From: Brevibacillus agri
GTDB lineage: Bacteria > Bacillota > Bacilli > Brevibacillales > Brevibacillaceae
DNA: 64,000 nucleotides
Assembly: GCF_004117055.1 (NCBI RefSeq)
Contig: NZ_CP026363.1
Coordinates: 2,782,001 to 2,846,000, forward strand
Direction: 5' to 3'
The notes beneath the pieces are model-generated. The model was not told the origin of the DNA, did not search any database, and worked only from the letters and a program-made list of their open reading frames with translations. The stretch's first letter is position 1. Every line of letters starts with the position of its first letter. Below are positions 16,600 through 25,454 of the stretch, in pieces. The position numbers and the translations under genes were made by a program.

Positions 16600-16911
16600 C
16601 TAGTCGTACCAAAGTTCCAGCATGCCGACCGGAAAGCCGGTCTGCTCGTCCGAATCAGGAAAGCGGCCCCAGGCAAACACGCCGTTGAAATAATCAATGG
16701 TAAACGGCTGATCGTAGTTGGCGACACTGTACTTTCCGCCAATGCGAAATTCTCCCGTCCCCAAGTAATACGACTTCGCCATGAAATACTTTTGCGTAAT
16801 AATGGCAAGCTGTGACTCGTCACCCAGTTTCTTTTTCTCCTCGGCTTCCACGTGCAGGCGTTCCATCTCCTCCTGCAGCTCAGCGAGAGTCATTTGACTG
16901 TACAAACGCAA
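16600..16911 (-). CDS. yfhH: YfhH family protein (DUF1811)
   Basis: A 103-residue protein starting at a TTG with GGAGG eight bases upstream. RLYSQMTLAELQEEMERL at the N-terminus, then KYFMAKSYYL, then FTIDYFNGVFAWG match B. subtilis YfhH throughout (DUF1811), including the length. The fold is a helical hairpin followed by a small beta-barrel; the function is not established. A strong terminator follows. Confidence 0.88.
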   Translation of the reverse strand: MRLYSQMTLAELQEEMERLHVEAEEKKKLGDESQLAIITQKYFMAKSYYLGTGEFRIGGKYSVANYDQPFTIDYFNGVFAWGRFPDSDEQTGFPVGMLELWYD

Positions 16912-17009
16912 CGGACTGCCTCCTTTCCATACAGGTATATTGTAGCAAAAGACAGGGGAAAAGGCGATGGATGGAGAATGCTCTAACGGGAATGGAGGAG
17001 AAGAAAACA

Positions 17010-17774
17010 ATGACACGATTTGACTTGACTGGAAAAAAAGCAATCATTACCGGAGCGGGCAGGGGCATCGGAAAAGCGCTGGCTGTCGGTCTGGCGGAGG
17101 CAGGCGCACAGGTTGCGGTCGTCTCCCGAACCGAGTCGGACTTGCAGGAAGTCGTGCAAGCGATTGAGGCAAATGGCGGGGTAGCTTGTCCGATCGCAGC
17201 GGATGTGACGGAAGCAGGGGCGGCGGAAAAAGTCGTAGCCCAAGCCCTGGACGCTTTGGGCGGCTTGCATATCCTCGTGAACAACGCAGGCATGAACATC
17301 CGGAAAAAAGCCCATGAAGTGAGCGAGGCAGAGTGGGATCGCATCATGGACCTGAACCTGAAGGCGGCGTTTTTCTTGAGCCAGGCTGCCGCGAGGACGA
17401 TGTGCGAGCAGCGCTACGGACGGATCGTCAACATCGCGTCTGTCGCAGGGCTTGTGGCGCTGCGCACGGGAGTGGCCTACGGAGCGAGCAAGGCAGGCGT
17501 CATTCAGATGACGCGCGTGCTTGCGCTGGAGTGGAGCAAATTCGGCGTCAATGTCAACGCGATTGCGCCGTGGTATTTCCGCACGCCGCTGACGGAAGCG
17601 CTGTTGAATGACGAGGCGTTTGTGCAAGAAGTGTTGCAGCGGACTCCAAGCGGACGGATTGGCGATGTGGAAGATTTGGTTGGCCCTACGATTTTCCTTT
17701 CGTCCGATGCGGCTGCCTACATATCCGGTCAAACGATTGCGGTAGACGGCGGAATGTCCGTGTACGGCTTTTGA
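17010..17774 (+). CDS. Short-chain dehydrogenase/reductase
   Basis: A 254-residue classical SDR. The ATG at 17010 has GGAGGAG upstream. The Rossmann signature TGAGRGIG (14-21), NNAG (91-94), catalytic Ser144, Tyr157 and Lys161 (YGASK) are all present, and the C-terminus has GQTIAVDGGMSVYGF. It resembles gluconate 5-dehydrogenase or 3-oxoacyl reductase-type enzymes, NAD(P)-dependent, but the substrate cannot be read from sequence. It is immediately followed by the broken GNAT gene. Confidence 0.9.
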   Translation: MTRFDLTGKKAIITGAGRGIGKALAVGLAEAGAQVAVVSRTESDLQEVVQAIEANGGVACPIAADVTEAGAAEKVVAQALDALGGLHILVNNAGMNIRKKAHEVSEAEWDRIMDLNLKAAFFLSQAAARTMCEQRYGRIVNIASVAGLVALRTGVAYGASKAGVIQMTRVLALEWSKFGVNVNAIAPWYFRTPLTEALLNDEAFVQEVLQRTPSGRIGDVEDLVGPTIFLSSDAAAYISGQTIAVDGGMSVYGF

Positions 17775-17804
17775 CGATTCGCAATGAAAAAGGAGACGGC
17801 AACC

Positions 17805-18274
17805 ATGAATATGCGCATCGCAAGCGCCAAAGACGCACCGATTTTGACTTCGCTCATGCACGCCGCGTTTCAGGCGGCGGTTCCGCCATCGAGCGCCCTT
17901 TCGGAGACGGTGGAGGATGTCGCGACACAACTGGCAGAGGAGAGAGAACAAGCGGCCATTTGCTGGAGGGACGATCATCCGGCAGGGATGGTGCGGTTTT
18001 TAGTGGAAAGCTGACTCGCTTTACTTTTTTTCGGCTCTCCGTCGATCCTTCCCGGCAAGGCAGAGGAATCGGCCGTTCGATCATTCGCTGGCTGGAAGCG
18101 TGGGCGGCCCAAAACGGAAAAGCAGCGTTGACTTGCCGAGTGAGGATGGAAATGGAAGCAAACATGAGGCTGTACCGTTCGGAAGGCTTCGTGGTGACGC
18201 AGGAGGAAATCGTGCAAAGGGAAGGGACGACAGGCATCCCTACTGCGCATATGCGAAAAACCATCGGTAACTAG
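17805..18274 (+). pseudogene. GNAT-family N-acetyltransferase, frameshifted
   Basis: The ATG at 17805 follows AAGGAG and opens a frame that reads RIASAKDAPILTSLMHAAF and ends at a TGA at 18012-18014. The rest of the acetyltransferase is in another frame: RLSVDPSRQGRGIG (the acetyl-CoA-binding motif A) and MRLYRSEGFV near the end. If the T at 18012 and one T of the seven-T run at 18027-18033 are ignored, the frames join as LVES-DSLYFF-RLSVDPSRQG, a normal GNAT sequence. Two single-T insertions therefore explain the break. The intact product would be about 155 residues. Confidence 0.8.
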
Positions 18275-18312
18275 CAAAAAAAAGGGGCATTCCCGCAGGG
18301 GGAATGCCCAAT
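18275..18312. terminator. Terminator after the GNAT gene
   Basis: Perfect GGGCATTCCC / GGGAATGCCC stem. The run of eight A before it gives a strong T-run on the minus strand; on the plus strand the tail is AATTATTT. Confidence 0.75.
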
Positions 18313-18394
18313 TATTTGGGGGCGATTGAGAAAAGGCACGATTGGCGCATGTGACTGGATTGCTCTCACCCAATACAGTCAATCAGCCAGCTAC

Positions 18395-18450
18395 TGTTAG
18401 CGTAGGCATACGTAGATGGAACACTTCGATCTACCCATGCTTACGTTAAA
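18395..18450. repeat. Imperfect inverted repeat in an intergenic gap
   Basis: Arms of about 21 bases (TTAGCGTAGGCATACGTAGAT and the complement of ATCTACCCATGCTTACGTTAA) flank an 11-base loop, with four differences between arms, two of which can pair as G-U in RNA. It lies in a 265-base stretch (18313-18577) without any gene that I could support. Confidence 0.55.
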
Positions 18451-18577
18451 GAAGTCATTCTAGGAAGAACATCGTACTTTTTCTCAATGCGTTGAAAAAG
18501 TGCTTACACTGACAAGATATCAGCTAAAAGTAAAATTGTGATAAAATGAAAATAAAGTATTATTAAATTTTTCGCGA

Positions 18578-19201
18578 TTAACGGGCAAAACGGTGGTTGC
18601 CGATCACGACTGTCTGGGGCCTGGACCAGATCCATTTGGATGTGGCGGTATCAGGATTGAAGAAGTAGAGGGAGCCATTGGTCGGATCCTTTCCATTCAC
18701 CGCATCCGCGACTGCCCTTCTGGCGCTCTCATTTGTTTGGGACGAGAGTCTGCCGTTACGGACTGGCGAAAACGCGTTGGGAGCGAAAATGACCTCCCGT
18801 ACCGTATTTGGAAATTGTGAAGAAGCTACCCGATTCAATACGACAGCAGCAATCGCTACCTGTCCCTCATACGGTTCACCCCGGCCTTCCGCATAGACCA
18901 ACCGGGCAAGCAGTTCCATATCCCTATCTGAAATTTTTCCTTTTCCATGCCGAATCACTTTGCGGCGATCGTCCCGGCTGACCTGGACAGAATCGCGCTT
19001 TACTTGTGTGGCAGGGATAGCAGTTTTTGTTTCCTTTTTGGCAGCCTGTACGGGAGCCGCTGTGGCTTGTACCGGAACAGGCGCTGTTTTCTTCACGTGA
19101 GGTGCCGAAGCGCTCGTCGGCGTGACGAACAGGCACAGAAGAAGCAAGGCAAAACTGTTGAGAAAGAAGAAAAAGCGCATTCGCGCTTCTCGTGTCTTCA
19201 T
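18578..19201 (-). CDS. SleB/CwlJ-type cell wall hydrolase
   Basis: A 207-residue exported protein. The ATG at 19201 follows GGAGTGG. A signal peptide with a Phe/Leu-rich core ends near an AXA site (TPTSASA). A linker rich in Ala, Pro and Lys (about 33-85) precedes a Hydrolase_2 domain: LLARLVYAEGRGEPYEGQ, AIAAVVLNRVASSQFPNTV, then NAFSPVRNGRL and LYFFNPDTATSKWIW. The Glu in YAEGRGE is the catalytic residue of this family, which cleaves muramic lactam or ordinary glycan. No PG_binding_1 domain is present, unlike SleB itself, so it may act in vegetative wall turnover or in spore cortex lysis. Confidence 0.88.
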   Translation of the reverse strand: MKTREARMRFFFFLNSFALLLLCLFVTPTSASAPHVKKTAPVPVQATAAPVQAAKKETKTAIPATQVKRDSVQVSRDDRRKVIRHGKGKISDRDMELLARLVYAEGRGEPYEGQVAIAAVVLNRVASSQFPNTVREVIFAPNAFSPVRNGRLSSQTNESARRAVADAVNGKDPTNGSLYFFNPDTATSKWIWSRPQTVVIGNHRFAR

Positions 19202-19384
19202 GGTGAGAACCACTCCTTTTCGCTTTTTGCTTTTGATTGCGGAAGCGAATCGGGTCTTTAGCAAGTCTAGCGGGAATGGTTGGATAGCGCAAGAGGAAAT
19301 TGGTCCCACGGTACTATTTACTAAAACAGAAAGTTGTGAAAATGAGAGGGGCGAAAAGCAGCAGATGCTTGTATCTCCTGTGCT

Positions 19385-19431
19385 CTCAAAGCAAAACACC
19401 ACTGTGCTTGCACAGTGGTGTTTTGCTGTTC
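19385..19431. terminator. Terminator downstream of the cyclophilin gene
   Basis: Perfect 17-bp inverted repeat (AGCAAAACACCACTGTG) with a four-base loop, usable on both strands. The 180 bases between it and the hydrolase start show nothing else that I can support. Confidence 0.88.
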
Positions 19432-19444
19432 TAGTCTGAAAGTC

Positions 19445-20149
19445 TTACTTTTCGGTAATGGTTACGGTGTTGATTTTGATCGGTTGCTCCGGCACGCTCA
19501 GTTCGCCCGTTTGCGGATTTTTCTTCACTTTCGTGCCCGCGATTTTTTGCACGACATCCATTCCGCCTACGACTTTTCCGAAAATGGTGTAATTCGGTAC
19601 GTTTTCCAAACCTTCTACATCTTTTCCGGAACCGATGAAAAATTGGCTGCCGTTTGTGTTGCGTCCAGCGTTAGCCATCGCGACCACGCCGACTTCGTAT
19701 TTGTGGCCGTTTTTCAGCTCGTCCTCGAACGTGTAGCCAGGGCCGCCGGTTCCGTTGCCCAGCGGATCGCCCGTCTGGATCATGAAATCTTTGATGACGC
19801 GGTGGAAAGTCAGACCGTCGTAAAACTTGTCTTTGGCCAAAAAGACGAAGTTGTTCACGGCAATTGGCGCGTCTTTGGCGAACAGATCAATCGTAATGTC
19901 TCCCATTGTAGTGGAGATTTTCGCTTGATAAGTCTTGTTTTTGTCGATCTGCATGGCAGGAGCTTTGTCGTACTTTTTCTCGCCAGTAGGGCCTGGAGGC
20001 TGGGCAGGCTCCTTGGAATCAGGTTTTGCAGTTGGCGTAGTCGGCTGAGTAGGCTCTGTCGGAGCCGTTTCGTTGCTTGCACTGGAACAACCCGTAACCA
20101 AGGCGATTGCCATCAGACATGTGAACAGGGTCATGAAAAACTTTTTCAT
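19445..20149 (-). CDS. Lipoprotein peptidyl-prolyl cis-trans isomerase (cyclophilin)
   Basis: A 234-residue protein. The ATG at 20149 follows GGAAGG; a much longer open frame upstream is antisense to the trans-sulfuration gene and is rejected. A signal peptide ends in the lipobox VTGC (Cys21), followed by a Pro/Thr-rich spacer (about 22-60). The cyclophilin domain (about 75-230) has TTMGDITIDLF, FHRVIKDFMIQTGDP, GVVAMANAGRNTNGSQFFI and FGKVVGGMDVV, including the FHR and SQFFI active-site blocks. It should assist folding of exported proteins on the outer face of the membrane. Confidence 0.93.
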   Translation of the reverse strand: MKKFFMTLFTCLMAIALVTGCSSASNETAPTEPTQPTTPTAKPDSKEPAQPPGPTGEKKYDKAPAMQIDKNKTYQAKISTTMGDITIDLFAKDAPIAVNNFVFLAKDKFYDGLTFHRVIKDFMIQTGDPLGNGTGGPGYTFEDELKNGHKYEVGVVAMANAGRNTNGSQFFIGSGKDVEGLENVPNYTIFGKVVGGMDVVQKIAGTKVKKNPQTGELSVPEQPIKINTVTITEK

Positions 20150-20284
20150 CTTGTGCACCTTCCTTTGTTTCTTACCTATTGGGTAGTTCGGTTTCGAATT
20201 ATAGCACAAATGGACAGGCAAATGCCAATCAGCTAGTCTGTCCAGCTTCTGGCATGGTATGATGGTAGAAAAAGGGTGATCGAC

Positions 20285-21433
20285 GTGGGCGAACGATTCG
20301 AAACGACTACCGTGCATATTGGACACGCGCCTCTGAGGCAAGCGGAGAGCAAGTCTACCCCGATTTACCAGACATCTGTTTTTGCCTTCGATAGCCTGGA
20401 AGAAGTCGAAAAGTACTACGCGGGCGAAGGCGAATATTTGTACACGCGCAACGGCAATCCGAACCAGGCCGAGCTGGCTTTTGCCGTTGCCCGTCTGGAG
20501 CAAGCGGAGGCGGGGGTCAGCGCGGCATCCGGCATGGGGGCGATCATGGCTGGCTTGCTTTCGATCCTCTCCCCCGGCGATCACGTTCTCGCCTCTCACG
20601 AAATATACGGAGGCACTTACGCGTTGCTGCAAAAAGAACTGTCGCGTTTTGGCATCGAGCTGGAGTGTATCGTGCTTGACGAGGGGATCCATTTGGCGAG
20701 CCGCGTACGGCCTACGACAAAGCTGTTTTTCTTGGAAACGATTACCAATCCGCTGCTCACGGTGGTCGATCTGCCTTCCTGGATTCGCCAGGCAAAAGAA
20801 CTCGGCCTGTTTGTCATGGTCGACAATACGTTTGCGACGCCGTATCTCGTCCAGCCGATCACCTTTGGCGCGGATTTGGTGGTGCACAGCGGAACCAAGT
20901 ACATCGGCGGGCACAGCGACGTGACGTGCGGTGTGCTGGTCGGAAGCCGTCCGCTCATCGAGCGCGCGACGGAAATCGTCGTCAATTACGGCGCGTCCCT
21001 CAGTCCGTTCGAAGCGTGGCTGGCGGCGCGCGGGCTGAAGACGTTGGCGGTCCGAATGGAGCGGCAATGCGACAATGCGCGCGAAGTGGCCAGGTTTTTG
21101 CAAAGCCATCCGGCTGTCAGCCGCGTCTACTACCCGAGCCAGGAGGCGACGTCGTTTTTCGCCAGACCGAAGCAAGGGGCGATGGTGTCGTTTGCGCTTC
21201 GGGATGAGAGTGAGATTTACGAGTTTTACCGGGCCCTGGACTGGATCCAGTTCGTGCCGTCTCTGGCCGGAGTAGAGACGAGCGTTTCCCATCCGGTTAC
21301 GACCTCGCATCGCGCTTTTTCCGAGGAACAGCGGCAGGCGACCGGGATTACGATGGGACTGGTCCGCATATCTGTCGGGATCGAGGCCATCGACGACATT
21401 TTGAGCGAGCTTGGCCGTGCTTTAGGGAAGTAA
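20285..21433 (+). CDS. Trans-sulfuration PLP enzyme (cystathionine gamma-synthase/lyase type)
   Basis: A 382-residue enzyme of the Cys/Met metabolism PLP family. The GTG at 20285 is preferred because AAAGGGTG stands eight bases before it; the GTG at 20276 would have no spacing. It contains YTRNGNPN, SGMGA (82-86), Asp180 and the Schiff-base Lys205 in HSGTKYIGGH, then the C-terminal SLAGVETSVSHP and MGLVRISVGIE. Members carry out cystathionine gamma-synthase, gamma-lyase, methionine gamma-lyase or O-acetylhomoserine sulfhydrylase reactions. Sequence alone does not separate these. No other methionine gene is adjacent. Confidence 0.88.
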   Translation: MGERFETTTVHIGHAPLRQAESKSTPIYQTSVFAFDSLEEVEKYYAGEGEYLYTRNGNPNQAELAFAVARLEQAEAGVSAASGMGAIMAGLLSILSPGDHVLASHEIYGGTYALLQKELSRFGIELECIVLDEGIHLASRVRPTTKLFFLETITNPLLTVVDLPSWIRQAKELGLFVMVDNTFATPYLVQPITFGADLVVHSGTKYIGGHSDVTCGVLVGSRPLIERATEIVVNYGASLSPFEAWLAARGLKTLAVRMERQCDNAREVARFLQSHPAVSRVYYPSQEATSFFARPKQGAMVSFALRDESEIYEFYRALDWIQFVPSLAGVETSVSHPVTTSHRAFSEEQRQATGITMGLVRISVGIEAIDDILSELGRALGK

Positions 21434-21453
21434 TTGAAAAAAGGATGGTCCGT

Positions 21454-21482
21454 TGTAACTTCTTGACGGGCCGTTCGTATAA
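21454..21482 (+). promoter_or_regulatory. ECF-type (sigma-W-like) promoter candidate
   Basis: TGTAAC at 21454-21459, exactly 16 bases, then CGTATAA at 21476-21482. This matches the ECF sigma-W type consensus TGAAAC-N16-CGTA with one change, and stands before the ECF sigma gene. An alternative sigma-A reading (TTGACG, 16 bases, TAAATA) overlaps it. Confidence 0.6.
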
Positions 21483-21565
21483 CTTAAATAGGATGGAGCC
21501 GGGAGGAATGGCGTGCTTGTATCCCGGCTCGATGCAACAAAATGGGAGAAACCGAGGAAACCGCA

Positions 21566-22129
21566 ATGGGAATGGCGATAAAGCGTTCCGCGCAACCATC
21601 GGACCCAGCATCTGGAGACTATTACGAATCTCGTCCTTTTACCGAACTGTACGACGAGTATTTCGACCGCGTGAACCGTTATTTGCGCTGCCGTGTCCAG
21701 AGTACGTGGGATGCCGATGATCTGACCACCGTGGTCTTTTTGAAAGCGCTGGAAAAATTCGATCAATACAGCAGAACGAGTCCGTTTGCCTCCTGGATAT
21801 TCCGTATTGCTCACAATACATACGTGGACTTTATGCGAAAAAACAGGGAGCTTCCCGTCGACCAGGAGGACTTTTTGGGAAGCGAACCGGATGATACGTG
21901 GCAGCCGGAACGGCAGGCGTTGACCAACGAGGAAATTCGCCTGCTTCGTGACCGGCTGGACTTGTTGTCGCAGGATCAGAAGGATGTCCTCATGCTTCGC
22001 TATTTTGCCGACCTGAAAATCAGTCAGGTCGCTGAAGTGCTTGGCAAGACAGAATCGAGCATCAAAATGATCTCCTATCGGGGCTTACAAAAACTTCAGA
22101 AGATGTACGAAAGGGGGGACTCCGAATGA
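21566..22129 (+). CDS. ECF-family RNA polymerase sigma factor
   Basis: A 187-residue sigma-70 family protein of the two-domain ECF type. The ATG at 21566 has GAGG eight bases upstream; ATG 21542 is also possible. Region 2 (about 26-92) includes FTELYDEYFDRVNRYLRCRV, DADDLTTVVFLKALEKF and FASWIFRIAHNTYVDFMRK. Region 4 (about 130-180) includes LLSQDQKDVLMLRYFADLKISQVAEVLGKTESSIKMISYRGL. The ATGA overlap with the next gene, which encodes a one-pass membrane protein, fits a sigma/anti-sigma pair. It may drive its own operon through the promoter at 21454. Confidence 0.92.
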   Translation: MGMAIKRSAQPSDPASGDYYESRPFTELYDEYFDRVNRYLRCRVQSTWDADDLTTVVFLKALEKFDQYSRTSPFASWIFRIAHNTYVDFMRKNRELPVDQEDFLGSEPDDTWQPERQALTNEEIRLLRDRLDLLSQDQKDVLMLRYFADLKISQVAEVLGKTESSIKMISYRGLQKLQKMYERGDSE

Positions 22130-23199
22130 GAGAGGAGGAGAAATACCCCCAAGGTCACAATGACGATCAGACTGTAGCTCAACTCCTGACCCATTTGAAG
22201 CGTATGCGCCGTTCTGTCCCTGTCAACTACCAGTTGAAGGCTGATTTGAGAAAGCAGTTGCTGGAACGAATGAAAGAACTGGAAGCAAAAAAAGGGCAGG
22301 CTCAAGGAGGACAACAGCCGTGGAAGAGACGCAAGCTGCTCTGGATTAGCTGTGCGGCGCTGGTTGTTGCGCTGTCCGTCGGGGTTTGCCTGTGGTGGGG
22401 CAGAGGTGCCGTGACGATCCAAAAGCATGAGGTGCTCACTTTGCCTGCCGAATCGTCTGTGGAACAGGTGGATATCGACAGGTCCGCGACACAGATTGCC
22501 TACATCGCCCATCAGTCCGAGCTGCGGACGCTTCCGATCGATGGCGACACAAAGCCTGCCACTGTCAAATTGCCTCCGACAAAAGGCAAGTACGTGGCGG
22601 TGGCCTGGTCGAACCAGGGCAAGCAAATCGCGGTTGTCGAGCAGGCCGAGCAGATGTCCCGGCTGTGGATCGTGGAGCTGCCAACGGCGTACAGCATGGG
22701 CAGCAGTCGTCTTTTAAAAGAAGAAGAAGGCGTCGCCTACAGCTCTCCAAGCTGGTCGCAGCATGACGACTCGATTGCCTATACCCGCTCGAAAGGCGGC
22801 AATGACGAAATTTGGGTCAGCAGCACCATTTCCTTTCAGGAATGGAAGCTTACCGAGGGCTCGCAGCCGGAATGGTCCCCAGATGGACGCTTTTTGGCGT
22901 TTCGCAAGGAAGGGGCCGTGCAGGTCATGGAAATGCGTACAGGGCTGATTTCGATGCTCGGACAAGGCCAGTGGGCTTCCTGGCGCTCCGAGCAGGAGCT
23001 GACCTATACGCAGCCGGACGGCCAGTTAATGGTAGCCAACGTGGGAGACGAGCCTTTCGTGACAAAAGAGCTGCAACTGCGCAACCAGCATGCTGCCGAG
23101 CTGATCCGCGGGAATTGGGCGGCAAAAGGAAAGCAAATCCTGCTTATTTCGCGTGAAAGTCAGCCGCGGGAGCTGGTTGTTTCACTGGCGTCACGATAA
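22126..23199 (+). CDS. Membrane protein with TolB-like propeller, probable anti-sigma factor
   Basis: A 357-residue protein overlapping the sigma gene by four bases. A cytoplasmic N-terminal region of about 65 residues (helical, with VAQLLTHLKRMRR and LKADLRKQLLERMKELEAKK) is followed by one membrane helix (about 70-92) and an extracytoplasmic domain with beta-propeller-type repeats (SPSWSQHDDSIAYTRSKGG, QPEWSPDGRFLAFRK, VAVAWSNQGKQIAVVEQ). The position and topology suggest it holds the ECF factor and senses outside. The zinc-binding HxxxCxxC motif of ZAS anti-sigma factors is absent, so the mechanism would differ. Confidence 0.75.
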   Translation: MREEEKYPQGHNDDQTVAQLLTHLKRMRRSVPVNYQLKADLRKQLLERMKELEAKKGQAQGGQQPWKRRKLLWISCAALVVALSVGVCLWWGRGAVTIQKHEVLTLPAESSVEQVDIDRSATQIAYIAHQSELRTLPIDGDTKPATVKLPPTKGKYVAVAWSNQGKQIAVVEQAEQMSRLWIVELPTAYSMGSSRLLKEEEGVAYSSPSWSQHDDSIAYTRSKGGNDEIWVSSTISFQEWKLTEGSQPEWSPDGRFLAFRKEGAVQVMEMRTGLISMLGQGQWASWRSEQELTYTQPDGQLMVANVGDEPFVTKELQLRNQHAAELIRGNWAAKGKQILLISRESQPRELVVSLASR

Positions 23200-23216
23200 C
23201 GAGCGGAGGAACAAGC

Positions 23217-25454
23217 ATGAAATGGAAATGGATGTTGGTCTTTGCGGTCGCCTGGTTCGGCCTGGGCTTTGCGGGACAGCCGGCGCTGGCGGAGAACAAC
23301 ATGGATATAGAAGTGAATTTGCCTTTGGGCGGCATCGTCAAGTACGAATCATGGGTGCGGCTCGGTGTGACGATCACCAGCCAGGAAACAGACATCTCGG
23401 GCTTCGTGGAGCTGTCGCGAAAGCCTCTGTCCAAAAATTTGCGGCAATCGAACTTTCGTCGGCCAGTCAAGCTGGAACAAGGCAAGAGCACGACGCTGTT
23501 TTTCGACTTGCCGATGCAAATCTTGCTCGATAACTGGTACGTTCACGTCACGCAAAACGGACAGGTCCTAAAATCCGAAAAGCTGCGCCTCCCTTATCCG
23601 AAAGACGGGCAGACGATCGGCGTCGTGGATGAGGGCGGAAACGCGTTTCATTTTCTCGCGGTGAACGCCTCCCAATCGAAAATGAATCGGCCGATCTCGG
23701 TGCAAAACTTGACTCCGGACATGCTTCCGGACCAGTCGTGGATGTACGAGAGTCTCGACGTGCTGGCGATTAGCGGCAAGCAAGGAGCGTTGATCGACGA
23801 CGCGCAGCTTGCCGCGATCAAGGAGTGGATCAAGCTGGGAGGAGTCGTCATCCTGTCGGCAGGGCCGGGACAGGATGGACTGGTGCAAAGGTTCGCGGAC
23901 ATTTTGCCGATTCAGGCGGGACAAAAAGGGAGCGTGCCACTTGCAGAGGCGCTACGCACGTATGCAGGTGACAAGCCCGCCCCGCCCGGCAAGCTGGGCG
24001 TGTACAACAAGGAGCTGCCGCTATATGTCGCGAAAAAGAGCGGCCAAGGAGTTTTTCTGTTCGTCAACTACGATGTGACCGCTGAGCCGCTGGCTTCCTG
24101 GCAGCACAATTTGCCGTTGTGGCAAAACGTCATGGTCCAGCAAGGCGTGACGACTGTGTTGGAAAACAAGCGCTATTTCGACCAGATGTCGCGTTCTTTG
24201 TTGGAGCTGAGCAAAAAAATCCCCGACGTGCAAACTCCGCCTCCTGTCTGGATGGTGGTCATGTGGGGCGGCTATGTGCTTTTGGTGGCGCCGCTGGCTT
24301 ATTTCGTGCTGAAAAAAGCCGGCAGACGGGAATGGGCGTGGGGAATCATTCCGGGAGCGGCCATTCTGCTGACGGTCGGGATTTTCGCGATCGGAAAGCC
24401 GCTCGTAGTGAAAACGAACGTCAGCTACACGATTTCGGAAATCAGCGTTTTGGATGAAAAGTTGGCCAAAGTGCGAACCGGGACTACTTTTTTGGCAGTC
24501 GACAAGGACGGCTATGACGTGATCGTGGAGCCGTCGATTGTCGCTGTTCCGTTGACGCAGGGCCGAAACGACTACGAGCCGGAAGGAATAACAGACGGTT
24601 CACGGCTGTTGTCTTACCGCAATCTGCCGTACCTGACTCCGAAACAGGCAATCGGCTTTGGCGTCATGCACGACATCGGCGCGTTTGAGGTGGATGTGCA
24701 TGTCGAGGAGAACAGGCTGGTCGGACAGGTGAAAAACAACACGGTGTACTCCTACGAGCAGTCGTTTCTCGAGGTCGGCTTGCAGCGTATTCCGATTGGC
24801 GCGCTGAAAAAAGGAGAAGAGAAACAGATTGACGCCGTGCTGGAGTCGCTGTTTATGCCGCGGGATCAGCAGCAGGACGAACAAGATTCGCCCGAAAAAC
24901 GGCGCAAAGAAATGCAGGAGAACATCATCGGCTATGCCCAGGGCGGCCAGGTGCGGCTGATCGGGATTACGACAGAGCCGGTTCCGCTGATGAAAATGCA
25001 GGAGCCGCATCAGGCTCACTACTGGAATGTCGTCAACCAGACGGTCCAACTCCAGCCGCAAGCCGAAGGAGATGTGATCCTGCCGTACGGACTGCTCAAT
25101 GCAGAGCTGTTTGAAGCGAGCGGCGACTACGAATCGAACTCGGGCTACCTCTGGCAACTCGGAAAAGGAAGCATTACGTTTGAATTGCGGACGGACGCGA
25201 CGAACCTGGAGTTGAAGCGGTTGCTTGTTCCGCTTGACCACAGTTCGTACCGCCCGTTCCGAATCGAGTACTTCCACCAGAAAAGCGGGAAGTGGCGGAC
25301 GGTGGAGCACGGGACAAAGCTGGTGCTGGAGCAAGAACTTCAGGATGCCTTGACAGCCAACCGCACGCTGTTGCTTCGTTTTTCCAACAGCACAGCTTCG
25401 CGCCTGTCGCTGCCAACGCCGTTTTTCCAGGTTGAAGGGGTGAGAAAGTGGTAA
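23217..25454 (+). CDS. Exported membrane protein, accessory to the adjacent ABC transporter
   Basis: A 745-residue protein. The signal peptide ends near GQPALA (about residue 25). A beta-rich domain (30-130) is followed by a Rossmann-like region with LDVLAISGKQGALIDDAQLAAIKEWIKLGG, reminiscent of the DUF4350/amidotransferase-like domains of GldG-type proteins. Two membrane helices (about 345-365 and 375-395) lie mid-protein, and a large beta-rich extracytoplasmic part follows. It overlaps the ABC ATPase gene by seven bases. This arrangement resembles transporter-associated GldG-like proteins; the function is not known. Confidence 0.65.
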   Translation: MKWKWMLVFAVAWFGLGFAGQPALAENNMDIEVNLPLGGIVKYESWVRLGVTITSQETDISGFVELSRKPLSKNLRQSNFRRPVKLEQGKSTTLFFDLPMQILLDNWYVHVTQNGQVLKSEKLRLPYPKDGQTIGVVDEGGNAFHFLAVNASQSKMNRPISVQNLTPDMLPDQSWMYESLDVLAISGKQGALIDDAQLAAIKEWIKLGGVVILSAGPGQDGLVQRFADILPIQAGQKGSVPLAEALRTYAGDKPAPPGKLGVYNKELPLYVAKKSGQGVFLFVNYDVTAEPLASWQHNLPLWQNVMVQQGVTTVLENKRYFDQMSRSLLELSKKIPDVQTPPPVWMVVMWGGYVLLVAPLAYFVLKKAGRREWAWGIIPGAAILLTVGIFAIGKPLVVKTNVSYTISEISVLDEKLAKVRTGTTFLAVDKDGYDVIVEPSIVAVPLTQGRNDYEPEGITDGSRLLSYRNLPYLTPKQAIGFGVMHDIGAFEVDVHVEENRLVGQVKNNTVYSYEQSFLEVGLQRIPIGALKKGEEKQIDAVLESLFMPRDQQQDEQDSPEKRRKEMQENIIGYAQGGQVRLIGITTEPVPLMKMQEPHQAHYWNVVNQTVQLQPQAEGDVILPYGLLNAELFEASGDYESNSGYLWQLGKGSITFELRTDATNLELKRLLVPLDHSSYRPFRIEYFHQKSGKWRTVEHGTKLVLEQELQDALTANRTLLLRFSNSTASRLSLPTPFFQVEGVRKW

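Noticed and set aside
19445..21310. A 621-codon minus-strand open frame
   Set aside because: Only its last 234 codons (the cyclophilin) are real. The upstream part is antisense to the trans-sulfuration gene, has no family resemblance and would put the lipoprotein signal peptide in the middle of the protein.
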